Under the pieces are notes generated by a model, which did not search any database, was not told the DNA's origin, and saw nothing but the letters and a program-made list of their open reading frames with translations. The translations under genes were made by a program, and so were the position numbers. This document shows, one piece after another, positions 34,138 to 46,900 of a DNA stretch of 64,000 bases; within the stretch, counting starts at the first letter, position 1, and each line of letters opens with the position of its first letter. Origin of the DNA: Coprinellus micaceus (taxonomy: Eukaryota > Basidiomycota > Agaricomycetes > Agaricales > Psathyrellaceae); the NCBI GenBank assembly GCA_951394405.1, contig OX596340.1:496001-560000 (forward strand). The letters are read 5' to 3'.

Positions 34138-37054
34138 ATGATAGAAGACCAGGGCTCCCGCAAAACCCCATCCCCTACACCCGGGGGGAAGATATCGTAG
34201 GCTCAATGCCTCAACCTTGTCATGCAGCGACTGATGTTTGAACGGTGCCTTTCGAAGCTCGCAGACCCCTCGCAGTGAGCGGCTTACGACGGGAGGCAAA
34301 TCAGTCCCTGAAGCCCGCGAACACATCGCCGAGGAAATGAGGGACGACGTCGTTTGCTGCCCCCTCGCCAATTGGTTCGCAGCATACCAAACGTTTGAGC
34401 CAACGTCAGCGGAGGTAGCTGCGTGCGTCCGAGCACTGGAACTCAGATTAGAGACACGGAAGAAACAGGGGCGACAAAAGGCAACCTACGATCCTTCCCT
34501 CCTGAAAAACAGCAAGTTCGTCCGATTCACGATACCACCGTCCCAGAGGCGGGAGCCGGAGAATGACGTCTTCAAACCGTTGAAAGCCATCGCCGACCGG
34601 CTCAGCACTGTTGACCTCGCTACGGCAAACACGACCACCGTCGAAGCCGAGTCGAACGGTGCCCATACCATTGAGGGGGGAGCTGGCCCCGCGACCGCCA
34701 CTCCCAGCGGCACACAGCAGGCTGACCCGGACGTAGCCCGGCGCCATTCCAGCGCAAGGTGGAGCTATGGTTCCAGCCCCAATAGCGCCATTCCCGGCGA
34801 GCAATCCGGGAGTACCAACAGAGTCGATGGTTACTTCCATCGTCGGTGCCCAGACGGCAAGCTATGCCTCGCAGATGTGGCTGTCATTTGTGAGTACAAG
34901 AAAAAAGGGGAGGATGCAGTCCAGGCAAGTGTCGCGTCTCGATGTGCTTTGGCTCGGCTCATTTGCTAATCTTCACGCAGAACCGTCGACAACTTGTCAG
35001 CGCGGCGTCTCATCTGCTGAACCAGGACCCCGTTCGCTTTGCGGTCTACGGCGTATGCTTCCTTCGCCTACTCGACACAAACACCTACTCACCCGCCGCC
35101 TTCAGATTACCATCGAGGACTGCGATGTCTCCCTCTGGTACTTCTGCCGCTCTCACACGGCCAAGTCCGAACCATTCAACTTCTTGGAGGTGAGTTTAAG
35201 GTGTTTCCCAATTATAGCCAAGTGCATTGAGTGCGCTCCCTGCGGCAGGATCCAGCCATTTTGGTCAAAGTGTTCATCTCCTTCATGTTTGCCCACTCAG
35301 AGTCCATAGGCTTTGATCGCAACATCCGCCGGATTATGCCTTCGCCGAAAGACGGTCACTTATCTATATCGTATGTCTACCGATTCACTGTCGAAGACAG
35401 CGGGGAGGAACGAGTGCACTACTACCGCACGCGGCAGACCATTTGCGACTCGCACCGTCTTTGCATCACCGGGCGCGCAACACGGGTATGGGAGGCAGAG
35501 CAAGTCAAATCGTTTGACGATCTCACGAGGGTGGACAACAAGGTCGTAGTACTTAGGGAAGTGTGGCTAGATGAGGGCGCAGCAACCGAGCGCCAGATCC
35601 AGCAGTCCATCTTCACCAGCCTCGACGAATTCGGCGACAAGCTGAAGGAAGATCCCGCGTATTCGCCTCCCCACTTCTCAGACTTTGATGACGACCTGAA
35701 GGGGGAGGCCAGGGCACTCTTCGAGGAGGACAACTCACTCCCGCCGTGCAATTCAGGGACCAAGGGACGCCGAAAGGCATACGAAAAATGCTTTCTCACA
35801 ATCGTGGAGGATTTCGTTGGTAATCCGACCAGGGCTGTCGCTAAAGACTATCGGGCAGACTCGATGCTTCTGCGCAATGTGCAACACATGCGCACGGCTA
35901 AATCGTCCACTGTCCGTGGCGCCGACTCCAGTCGTAACAACCAGAACTCTGCCACAGTTCATCGGGCTAGAATTTCCGGCCTTGCACGCGATAACGTTCC
36001 AGACCGTGAATACCGCCAAAAGCGCCCATACCGCTTGATTTATGAAGAACGGTGTTTGGATCTCGATGACGAAGCCGTTACCTCTCTCAAAGATATATTC
36101 ATTGGCCTTCGGGGGTGCTTCACTGGTAGGTCATTTGTTCTATTTGGCGGCTTGTCATTGAGATTGATCGGTTGTCCTAGCCCTGGTCCTCCTGTTTTGC
36201 GCCGGTTGGGTGCATCGAGACGTTAGCTGCGGAAATGTCTTGATATGGACAGACGGTGACGGGAAGAAGCACGGGAAACTTGGAGACTTGGAGTACGCTA
36301 AGAGATTTCCCTCGGAAGGTGGATCCCCTGATCCAAAGACGGTATGTTGTCATTCTCCTTCCTGCCAAGTCAGATTGCGCCTGACTCCGCTTCTTAGGGA
36401 ACAGCATATTTCATGCCCGTTGAGATTATGCTTGGCCGCCGCCTGATGTCGAAAGACACCGCTCAGAAAAAACGTCGCACGGAGCAGCCGCTCACGGCCA
36501 GACAAAAGCTGCAGGCAGCAAGGTCACGACCCCTAACCAAGAACGCCGGCCCCATTCCTCGGGAGGAACCAGACCCTCTCCAGCACCACTTCCTCCACGA
36601 GTTGGAAAGCTTGTGGTGGCTGTCGCTGTGGGCTATCACCTGCAAACTTGGTAACTGGTCTCAGGTCAGAAATGTCTTCGTCCCATTCATGACTGAGGAC
36701 ACAACGACGGCGAGGGAATACTTCCTCATGTATGAGAATAGCCCCCACTTCGTCGGTTTGGGTGCCGAACTACCCCAGTTCCTCCAAGATGCATATGCAC
36801 ACCTCCAAACTGCTCGTGATTATTTCGGTACCCGTTTCTCCGAACTCGCCGCGCTTGATGCAAGAGAGCGACAGAAGCCTGCGGAATACTCACTTGCATA
36901 TGCTGCTCTGCGGGACCTTGTCAAGGTCGAAATTCCTGCCGATGCTCCCGCCGTGGTGAGGGGTTCCAACCCTTTCTGGCGGGTCCTGTCTGAGGGCGAG
37001 TTGGAGGCTCTCGAGCCCGAGGCTTCCTCCAAGCGGCCCCGCGCAGACTCTTAG
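34138..37054 (+). CDS. FunK1-type protein kinase, copy b
   Basis: Seven exons: 34138-34196, 34258-34924, 34981-35052, 35106-35189, 35249-36125, 36181-36341, 36398-37054, giving 858 residues. First gene of a three-copy head-to-tail array (start-to-start spacing about 3.3 kb). Intron 2 starts with GC (GCAAGT) where the other three copies have GT. The catalytic loop is WVHRDVSCGNVL, then GDLEYAK and GTAYFMPVEI. The beta-3 position reads VVVLREVWLDE (Arg for Lys). The C-terminal exon adds about 215 residues with FWRVLSEGELEALEPEASS and KRPRADS. Substrates of FunK1 kinases are mostly unknown. Confidence 0.9.
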
Positions 37055-37289
37055 ATATATATTCTCCCCTGTACTGTACTCTTATAGTCGCGACATCTTG
37101 TAACTGACCCCATTGTACTTGCGACGGCTGCGAAGTTTCATAATCTCACCGACCAGCACTAAAGGATTGTCAGATGTCCCGCTACGTCCAATAGAAGGGG
37201 TATTGGAACCAGATATGTAGTAATCCGCGTCCTAGCAGCTACTGAGCTAGCTTTGGTGTTTCCGTTCGTTTATGAGCTCCAGGATCTAC

Positions 37290-37368
37290 CACGTGGTGGG
37301 ACCCATAACTGATCATGACGCGCCGCCGCGCCCAGGTTGACTCCTTTCACCTTTCACCACCCGTGATT
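37290..37368 (+). promoter_or_regulatory. conserved FunK1 promoter block, copy c
   Basis: CACGTG at 37290-37295, 158 bases before the ATG. It is followed by GGGACCCATAACTGAT, CCAGGTTGACTCC and TTTCACCACCCGTGAT. The 235 bases before it hold the copy b 3' untranslated region. Confidence 0.55.
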
Positions 37369-37447
37369 TCTCCGACCAACTCCGAAGTTTCGAGAGGGTG
37401 AGCTCTCTTCTTTGACTGTTGGTTACACATCTTGACAATCAGCGCTC

Positions 37448-40345
37448 ATGACTGAAAGAGGACTTGGAAGACCCCTTCAGACCCCTTCCTACGCCAGGGG
37501 TAACGTGTGTCCACTTCTTCCAAATTTAAACTTCTTATCCACTCATTAGTGTACGGCACCTGTTTAAGTTCATAAACACCTCGCAGCGAGCGGCTTGCAA
37601 CAGGAGGCAAATCAGTCCCTGAAGCCTCCGAACACATAGCCGAGGAAATGAGGGACGACGTCGTTTGCTGCCCTCTCGCCAGTTGGTTCGCGGCATACCA
37701 AACATTTGAACCGACAGCAGAGGAAGTAGCTTCATGCGTGCAGGCTCTTGAGGCTAAATTAGAGGCTCGGAAGAAACGGGGACGGAAGAAAGCAGCCCAT
37801 GATCCTCCTCTGCTGAAGGACGGCAAGTTCGTCCAATTCACCGTACCTCCGTCACAGAGGCGAGAGCCGGAGAATGATGTCTTCAAACCTTTGAAAGACA
37901 TCGCCGACCGGCTCAGCAGCGTTGACTTCAACGCGGAGACCATCACCGCCGCCGCTGGGGAAGAGGCTACCACCTCGACTGCCCCTTCCATAGAGCAACA
38001 GGCCGATTCCCATGTAGCTCGTCGCCATTCCAGCTCACAGTGGAGCTACGGTTCCAGCCCCGACAGTGCCATCCCCGGAGAGCAAGCTGGGAGTACCAAC
38101 AAAGTAGATGGTTACTTCCATCGTACTTTCCCAGAAGGCAAGCTATGCCTTGCGGACGTGTCAGTCATATGCGAGTACAAGAAAAAGGTGGACGATGCAG
38201 TTCAGGTAATCTTTACATCCCTCTATATATATTGGCCTGGCTAACTCGCAGGTCTCACATCTCGCAGAACCGTCGACAGCTTGTCAGCGCGGCGTCTCAT
38301 CTGTTGAACCAAGACCCCGTCCGCTTTGCAGTATACGGTGTATGCTTCCTTCACTTCTCGGCACACGCACCAACTTACGCACCTTTAGATAACCATCGAG
38401 GACTGCAATGTTTCTCTTTGGTACTTCTGCCGCTCTCACACAGCCAAATCCGAACCATTCAACTTCTTGGAGGTGAGTTCAAGGTGTATCCTCATCCTAG
38501 CCCACATGTGTTCAGTGCGTTTTCAAGAACAGAAACCCGCCACTCTAGTCAAAGTGTTCATCTCCTTCATGTTTGCCCACTCGGAATCCCTAGGCTTCGA
38601 TAGCAACATTCGCAGGATTATGCCTTCACCAACGGATGGCCACCTATCAATATCGTATGTCTACCGACTCATTGCCGAGGACAACGGGGAGGAACCAGTA
38701 CACTACTATCGAACTCGTCGGACGATCTGCGACTCGCACCGCCTTTGCATCACTGGGCGCGCGACGCGGGTATGGGAAGCCGAGCAGGTCAAGTCCTTTG
38801 ACGATCTCAAGAGGGTGGACGACAAGGTCGTTGTCCTGAGGGAAGTGTGGCTAGATGAGGGCGCAGCGACCGAGCGCCAGATCCAGCAATCCATCTTCAC
38901 CAGCCTCGACGAATTCGGCGACAAGCTGAAGGAAGATCCCGCGTATTCGCCTCCCCACTTCTCAGACTTTGATGACGACCTGAAGGGGGAGGCCAGGGTA
39001 CTCTTCGAGGAGGACAACTCACTCCCGCCGTGCGGTTCCAGGGCTAAGGGACAGCGAAAGGCATATGAAAAATACTTCCTCACAATCATGAAGGATTTCG
39101 TTGGTAATCCGACCAGGGCTGTTGCTAAAGACTATCGGACAGACTCGATGCTTCTGCGCAAGGTGCAACATACGCGAATGGCCAAATCGCCCACCGTTCG
39201 TGGCGCAGACTCCAGTCGAAACAACCAGAATTCCGCCACGGCTCATGCGACTAGGGTCCCAGACCCTCCACGTGATAACATCCCACCTCGTGAATACCGT
39301 CAGAAGCGCCCATACCGCTTGATTTATGAAGAACGGTGTTTGGATCTCGATGACGAAGCCGTTACCTCTCTCAAAGATATATTCATTGGCCTTCAAGGGT
39401 GTTTCACTGGTAGGCCATTTCTTGTTATTGGAGGCCCATCATCGAGATTGATCGACTGTTCCAGCTCTAGTTCTCCTGTTCTGCGCCGGCTGGGTGCATC
39501 GAGACGTTAGCTGTGGAAATGTCCTGATATGGACAGACGACCATGGGATGAAGCACGGGAAACTTGGAGACTTAGAATACGCTAAACGATTTCCCTCCGA
39601 AGGCGGGTCCCCCGATCCCAAGACGGTAGGTGGCTATCCCCCATCCTGGAAGATCATTTCCCGAGTCAGGCCTGACTCGGTTTCTTAGGGAACAGCATAC
39701 TTCATGCCAGTGGAAATTATGCTCGGTCATCGCCTGGTTTCGAAAGATACCGCCCAGACAAAACGCCGTATTGAGCAGCCGCTCACGGCCAAACAAAGGG
39801 CACAGGCAACAAGGTCACGGCCCCTCGCCGAAGACGCCGGCCCCCCTCCTCAAGAAGAACCAGACCCTCTTCAGCACCACTTCATCCACGAATTGGAATG
39901 CTTGTGGTGGTTGTCGCTGTGGTCTATCACCTGCAAACTTGGGAACTGGAACCAGGTCAGAGATGTCTTCGTCCCATTCATGGCTGGCAATACAGGGGTG
40001 GTGAGGAAGTACTTCCTCGCAGATGAAGATAGCTTCCACTTCACCGCTTTAGGTGCCGAACTACCCGAGTTCCTCCAACCCGTTTATCTGCACCTCCAAA
40101 CTGCCCGTTACTATTTCGGTGGCCGTTTCTTCGAACTCGCCGCACTTGATGCAATAGAGCGACAAAACCCCGCAGAATACTCATTTACATATAACACTCT
40201 TCGAGACCTGGTCAATGTCGACATCCCTTCCAACGTACCTCCCCTGGTAAGGAGTTCCAACCCCTTCTGGCGGGTCCTGTCAGAGGGCGAGTTGGAGGCT
40301 CTCGAGCCCGAGGCTTCCTCCAAGCGGCCCCGCACAGACTCTTAG
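37448..40345 (+). CDS. FunK1-type protein kinase, copy c (mosaic)
   Basis: Seven exons: 37448-37506, 37587-38205, 38268-38339, 38389-38472, 38533-39409, 39465-39625, 39689-40345, giving 842 residues. The acceptor homologous to that of b and d would put a TAA in frame. The AG at 37586 together with a GTGTCC donor at 37507 keeps a 59-nt first exon and the frame, but that donor is weaker. If this join is wrong, translation could start at 37648 (802 residues). Landmarks are as in the other copies: HRDVSCGNVL, GDLEYAK, GTAYFMPVEI, beta-3 Arg, KRPRTDS tail. The 5' half, including introns 2-4, is nearly identical to copy d. The 3' half from about 38900 follows copy b. Confidence 0.86.
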
Positions 40346-40540
40346 ATATACTAGTATATTCTCCGACACCCTTTTACCGTACCCTTCTTATAGCCGCAAC
40401 ACGTGGTAATTAATCTCATTACACTTTCGAGGGTTGCGTTTCGTAATCTCATTGACCAGGGCTGAAGAATTGGAGAATCGTCGTGCCCCGCTTCACGAGG
40501 GGGGTTTGAGATTTTGACTCTTGAGATTCAATGATTCCAT

Positions 40541-40622
40541 CACGTGCGATCGGGATGGGACCCACAACTGATGCACCTCTATTGCGTCCAGGTTGACTTT
40601 CAACTTTCACCACCCGTGATAC
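40541..40622 (+). promoter_or_regulatory. conserved FunK1 promoter block, copy d
   Basis: CACGTG at 40541-40546, 162 bases before the ATG. It is followed by GGGACCCACAACTGATG, GCGTCCAGGTTGACTTTC and TTTCACCACCCGTGAT. The preceding 195 bases are the copy c 3' region. Confidence 0.55.
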
Positions 40623-40702
40623 ATATCACGCCAATTTCGAGGGTTTGAAAGGGTGGGCTGCCTTCTTCAACTCTTGATTACACATCCTGATAATCAACGC
40701 CC

Positions 40703-43659
40703 ATGACAGAAAACCAGGACTCCCGGAAGACCCCTTCTCCTACACCTGGGGTGAAGATATCGTGCGTCCGATGCCCCGAACTCGTCGTGCACCCACTGAC
40801 ATGTGAACGGGGCTTGTTCAAGCTCGCAGACCCCTCGCAGTGAGCGGCTTACGACGGGAGGCAAATCAGTCCCTGAAGCCCGCGAACACATCGCCGAGGA
40901 AATGAGGGACGACGTCGTTTGCTGCCCTCTCGCCAGTTGGTTCGCGGCATACCAAACGTTTGAACCAACAGCAGAGGAAGTAGCTGCATGCGTGCGGGCT
41001 CTTGAGGCTACATTAGAGGCTCGGAAGAAACGGGGACGTAAGAAAGTAGCCCACGGTCCTCCTCTGCTGAAGGACGGCAAGTTCGTCAAATTCACCGTAC
41101 CCCCGTCACACAGGCGAGAGCCAGAGAATGACGTCTTCAAACCTTTGAAGGACATCGTCGACCGGCTCAGCAGCGTTGACTTTAACACGGCGAACATGGC
41201 CGCCACCGCTGGAGCAGATTCAGGTGATACCCGCGCCACTGGGGAAGAAGCTACCACCTCGACTGCCCCTTCCATGGACGTTCTCGTTACCCAGCAGCAG
41301 GCAGACTCTCATGTAACTCGCCGCCATTCCAGCTCACATTGGAGCTACGGCTCTAGCCCCAACAGTGCCATCCCCGGAGAGCAATCTGGGAGTACCAACA
41401 AAGTAGATGGTTATTTCCATCGCACTTTCCCAGAAGGCAAATTATGCCTTGCGGACGTGTCAGTCATATGCGAATACAAGAAAAAAGTGGACGATGCAGT
41501 TCAGGTAATCTTTACGTCCCTCTATATTGGCCTGGCTAACTCACAGGTCTCACATCTCGCAGAACCGTCGACAACTTGTCAGCGCGGCGTCTCATCTGTT
41601 GAACCAAGACCCCGTCCGCTTTGCAGTATACGGTGTATGCTTCCTTCACTTCTCGGCACACGCACCAACTTACGCACCTTTAGATAACCATCGAGGACTG
41701 CGATGTTTCTCTTTGGTACTTCTGCCGCTCTCACACAGCCAAATCAGAACCATTCAACTTCTTGGAGGTGAGTTCAAGATGTATCCCGATCCTAGCCGAC
41801 ATGTGTTCAGTGCGTTTTCGAGAACAGAACCCCGCCACTCTAGTCAAAGTGTTCATTTCCTTCATGTTTGCCCACTCGGAATCCCTAGGCTTCGATAGCA
41901 ACATTCGCAGGATTATGCCTTCACCAACGGATGGCCACCTATCAATATCGTATGTCTATCGACTCATTGCCGAAGACAATGGGGAGGAACGCGTACACTA
42001 CTACCGAACTCGTCGGACGATCTGCGACTCGCACCGCCTTTGCATCACTGGGCGCGCGACGCGGGTATGGGAGGCCGAGCAGGTCAAGTCATTTGACGAC
42101 CTCAAGAGGGTGGACGACAAGGTCGTTGTCCTGAGGGAAGTGTGGCTAGATGAGGGCGCAGCGACCGAGCGCCAGATCCAGCAATCCATCTTCACCAGCC
42201 TCGATGAATTCGGCAACAAGCTGAAGGAAGACCCTACCTATTCTCCTCCCCACTTCTCTGAATTCGATGACGACCTGAAGGGGGAAGTCAGGGCACTCTT
42301 CGGAGAGGACGCCGATTCTCTTCCCCCATCTGGTCCCGGTACCAATGAACGGCGGAAGGCGTATGAAAAGTATTTCCTCACCATCAGGGAAGACTTTGTT
42401 GGTCAGGCGACCAAGACTGTTGCCAAAGGCTATCGAACAGATTCCATGCTTCTTCGCAAGGTACAACACATGCGAAAGGCCAAGTCACCCACTGTTCGTG
42501 GTGCCGACTCCAGTCGCAACAACCAGAACTCAGCTACAGTTCACGTGAAGGGAAACGACGTCCCAAATCCTCCACGCGACAACACTCCCCCCCGTCAATA
42601 CCGCCCGAAGCGCCCATACCGCTTGATATACGAAGAGCGCTGTTTGGACCTCGATGACGAGGCTGTTACCTCTCTCCAGGATATATTCGCCGGTCTCAAA
42701 GGGTGTTTCACTGGTAAGTCACTTCACGACATTGGGGAGCGGCATCGATTTTGATCTACCTGCATAGCACTAGTCCTCCTGTTCTGTGCCGGATGGGTAC
42801 ATCGGGACATCAGCTGCGGAAATGTGCTGGTTTGGACGGACGCCGATGGAAAGAAGCACGGGAAACTGGGTGACTTGGAGTATGCCAAACCATTTCCTTC
42901 CGAGGGTGGGTCCCCCGATCCTAAGACGGTGCGTTGTGAACATATACTATCTCCTCCGCGATACTAACTAAAGATATACTCGCTCCTCTCTCTCAGGGGA
43001 CAGCATACTTCATGCCGGTTGAGATTGTGCTAGGACGTCGCATCGTGTCCAAAGACACCGCCCAGAAAAAAACCCATCTCGCAGAACCGCTTACCGCCCA
43101 ACAAATCGCTCAAGAAGCAGAGTCCCGACTGCTGGCCAGAGCCTTCGGCCCCGCTCCCCAAGAGAAGGAAGAAGATCCTCTACAACACCACTTCATCCAC
43201 GAGTTAGAATGCATGTGGTGGCTTTCATTGTGGTCTATCACCTGTAAACTGGGTAACTGGGTCCAGGTCAGAGACGTCTTCGTTCCATTTAACGCAGGGA
43301 ACACAGGCTGGATGAGGAAATGCTTTCTCGTCGACGAGAATATTCTCGAGTTCGATGCATTGTGCACCTCACTCCCCAATTCCCTCAAACTTGTGCACGT
43401 CTACCTTGATGTAGCCCGCGCCTATTTCCGTTCCCGCTTCCCTGAACTAGCACGACTTGATTCAACAGTGCGACGAAATCCTGCCGAATATTCGTATGCT
43501 TACAACCTATTCCGAAAGCTTGTCAATGTCCCAATCCCATCCGATGCACCATCCGTAGTACAGAGTTCCAATCCTTTCTGGCGGATAGTGTCCGAGGGAG
43601 AAGCGGAAGCCCTCGAGTCCGGGAATCCCCCTTCCAAGCGGCCTCACTCAGACTCTTAA
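40703..43659 (+). CDS. FunK1-type protein kinase, copy d
   Basis: Seven exons: 40703-40761, 40823-41504, 41563-41634, 41684-41767, 41828-42713, 42768-42928, 42997-43659, giving 868 residues, the longest copy. It starts MTENQDSRKTPSPTPG, like copy b. Exon 2 has an extra Ala/Thr/Asp-rich insert before the RRHSSSHWSYGSSPNSAIPG block. The catalytic loop is WVHRDISCGNVL, then GDLEYAK and GTAYFMPVEI. Beta-3 Arg is kept. The last exon differs most from b and c (Glu/Ala-rich linker, tail KRPHSDS). It ends about 320 bases before BMS1. All intron positions match the other copies. Confidence 0.9.
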
Positions 43660-43982
43660 TGCAATGATTTCTATACTGCACTTGGATATTTCATACCATG
43701 TACCCTTATAATTACCCGAAGTATACCCAACCACTATTATCATACCATGTGCGACCTGGGGCTCCGAATCGATCTCGTCATTCAGAGGCCCCAATTTCAA
43801 CATCTGCGCTTCAACTCCTCGTCGTGTAGCTATCTCCTTCTTCCGTGTACGCCATCCCAACCCCTTATTAGGCGCCCACAATTGATCTGTCTGGCTGAAT
43901 CGAACATTGTGCGTGGGGTTAGGGTTTCGCTCGAGTTTCACGCACCCAAAATTTCGATTCGGCGCCTGTTTCGTTCTACATC
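43660..43982. other. short intergenic region, BMS1 promoter
   Basis: About 320 bases. Contains TTAGGCGCCCA near 43868. No gene seen. Confidence 0.45.
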
Positions 43983-46900
43983 ATGGACGACCGACCCCAC
44001 AAGGCACATCGGCCCTCTCAGTCGGGGGGCAAGCACGAGAAGAAGGAGAAGGCGAAGGGAAAAGAGAAGAAGCAGGGTTTCAACGAGAAGGTGCGTGGCA
44101 AGGTCTTCTGTTCGTGTCTCGACTCTAATGAATTGGTTGGATTGGTAGGCATTCGCGCCAAAATCAGGTCGTCGAGCGGACAAGCAGGGGAGACGAACTG
44201 CAGAAAAGGACCAGACAAGGTTGCACGTACCTTTGGTCGACAGAACCCCCGATGCAGACCCACCCCCAGTCATCGTCGCGATCGTTGGACCTCCAGGCGT
44301 AGGCAAGACCACCCTCCTCAAGAGTCTCGTCCGGCGGTACACCAAGCAGACACTCAACGAAGCCAAGGGGCCTATCACCGTCGTTTCTGGGAAGAAACGC
44401 CGCCTTACCTTCATCGAGTGCAACACCGACCTCAACAGCATGATCGACGTAGGGAAAGTCGCCGACCTCGTTCTCCTCATGATCGACGGGTCCTACGGGT
44501 TCGAGATGGAGACCTTCGAGTTCCTCAACGTGCTCCAATCACACGGATTCCCCAAGGTCATTGGTATCCTCACCCACCTCGACCTCATCAAGAAAGCCAA
44601 GGCTCTCAAAGACACGAAGAAGGCGCTCAAGAAGCGGTTCTGGACGGAGATTTACCAGGGGGCGAAGCTCTTTTACTTGAGCGGGGTGATTAATGGACGG
44701 TACCCCGATACCGAGATTATGAACCTCTCTCGTTTCGTGTCTGTGATGAAGTTCCGCCCTCTCATCTTCCGGAACGCACATCCGTACATGCTTGCAGACC
44801 GGCTGGAAGACTTGACCCCGCGTGAACTGGTGCGGACGAGCAAGGGCAAATGCGACAGGACAGTCACTGTCTACGGATACCTGCGTGGAACGAACCTACG
44901 GTTAGGCAACAAGGTGCATATCCCGGGTGTCGGAGACCTCGAGATGAAGGGCGTTACAGTCCTTGGGGATCCATGTCCCCTACCCACAGCCGAGTCGGAG
45001 AAGAGGAGAAAGCTCAGCGAGAAGAAGAAGTTGCTCATCCACGCGCCTATGAGCGATGTGGGAGGGGTGATGTACGACAAAGATGCGGTGTGGATCAACG
45101 TTCCTGGTAGCTTCACGAGGGGCAATGCCGATGGTGCGTGTTTACTTTTTCAAATGCTGGATATCTACTCACTTGCTTTGCAGTCCCGCAGGGTGAAGGG
45201 GAGCAGATGGTTATGAACCTCCAGGACGTCAACACCACTCTCGACGACGCCGTCGCCCGTAGCCAAATCAAGCTCTTCAGCTCCTCCTCCAAAGCCATCG
45301 AACTCGACCCATCACGAAACGATTCCGAAGACGAGGATATGAGCGACGGGGAAGATGACGATGAGGGAGAGTTCTCACAAGAAGAGGGAGACGATGACGA
45401 CGAGGATTGGATGCTCGAAGAGGACGATGGCCCACGACAAAACACCGGCCGACAGTCCATGCGAACGGTCACCCGTGGCTTGCCCTCGGCGTGGAGCAGT
45501 AAGCAGCGCGGAGACGTCGAGTATGCAGACAGCGACTCTGAGCTTGGTGACGGGGATGACGAGGAGCAGGAGCTTGGTGGAAGGAGAGTGCGGTTCGGGG
45601 GAGAGGATGATGATGATCGGGATGTTGCGAGCGACGAGGAAGACGAGGACGATATGTCTGAAGTGGAAGAGGACGAGGATGCACCGAAGTGGAAATCCAA
45701 CCTCTCGTTACACGCTCAGCACCTCGCTTCGTCATCGAGAAAGGCCAAGCGGAAAGATTGGACGAAGCTCATTTATACCACAACGCTTACACCAGAACAG
45801 ATCATTGCTGGGGAGCAGGCACCCGAGGACGTGGAAGAGGGTGACGGGATGGAGGCGGAGGACGATTTCTTTACGATCAAGAGTCGAGCAACGGAAACGA
45901 ATGATGTGGCGGATAAGGGGAAGGAAGATGTGGACCTGGAGGAGCTGAAGAAGTGGGAAGACGAGGATATGCTCGATTCGTTGCGGCGGCTGTTTATCAC
46001 AGGGACAGATTCCGCAGTGGCTGGGGAAGGGGAGGGTGGTGAGGCCTGGGGTGGCGTCGATGAAGATGAGGAGGACGCAGAGTCTGATGAGGAGCAGGAA
46101 GGAGGTGCCGAACTCGACACCAGAACTGCTCTTGCCGCCAAAAAGGAAGCTCTCAAGCGCAAGTTCGATGAGCAGTACGACGACCCCGAGTCCTCGAAGC
46201 AAGACTTCTACACGGAGAAGAAGGAAGAGATAGCAGCCCAGCTCGAACTCAACCGGAAGGAGTTCGAGGGTATCCTCGATCCTGAAGCCCGCGCTCTCGT
46301 CGAGGGCTACCGCCCTGGTTCGTACGTCCGAATCGAGCTCACCGACGTTCCCGCCGAACTTGTTGAAAACTTCGACCCAACATTCCCCATTATCGTTGGG
46401 GGTCTTCTGCCTGCAGAGGAGAGGTTCGGGTACGTCCAGGTGCGGCTGAAGCGGCACAGGTGGTACGCTCGGACTCTCAAGAACAACGACCCTCTGATAT
46501 TCTCTCTCGGCTGGAGGAGATTCCAAACCATCCCTATCTACTCGCTGGACGACCACTCCATCCGAATGCGCATGCTCAAGTACACCCCAGAGCACATGCA
46601 CTGCTACGCGACTTTCTACGGCCCCGTCGCGCTCCCCAACACAGGTTTCTGCGCCTTCAACTCCCTCTCGTCGTCGACGCCAGGGTTCAGGGTCTCAGCT
46701 ACCGGCGTTGTCCTTGATATAGACCGCAGTGTGAAGATTGTGAAGAAGATCAAGCTTACGGGCGTGCCGTACAAGATCTTCAAGAATACGGCGTTCATCA
46801 AGAATATGTTCTCGACGGCGTTGGAGGTGGCCAAGTTTGAGGGAGCGAATGTGAGGACGGTATCGGGGATTAGGGGACAGGTGAAAAAGGCGCAGCCGAA

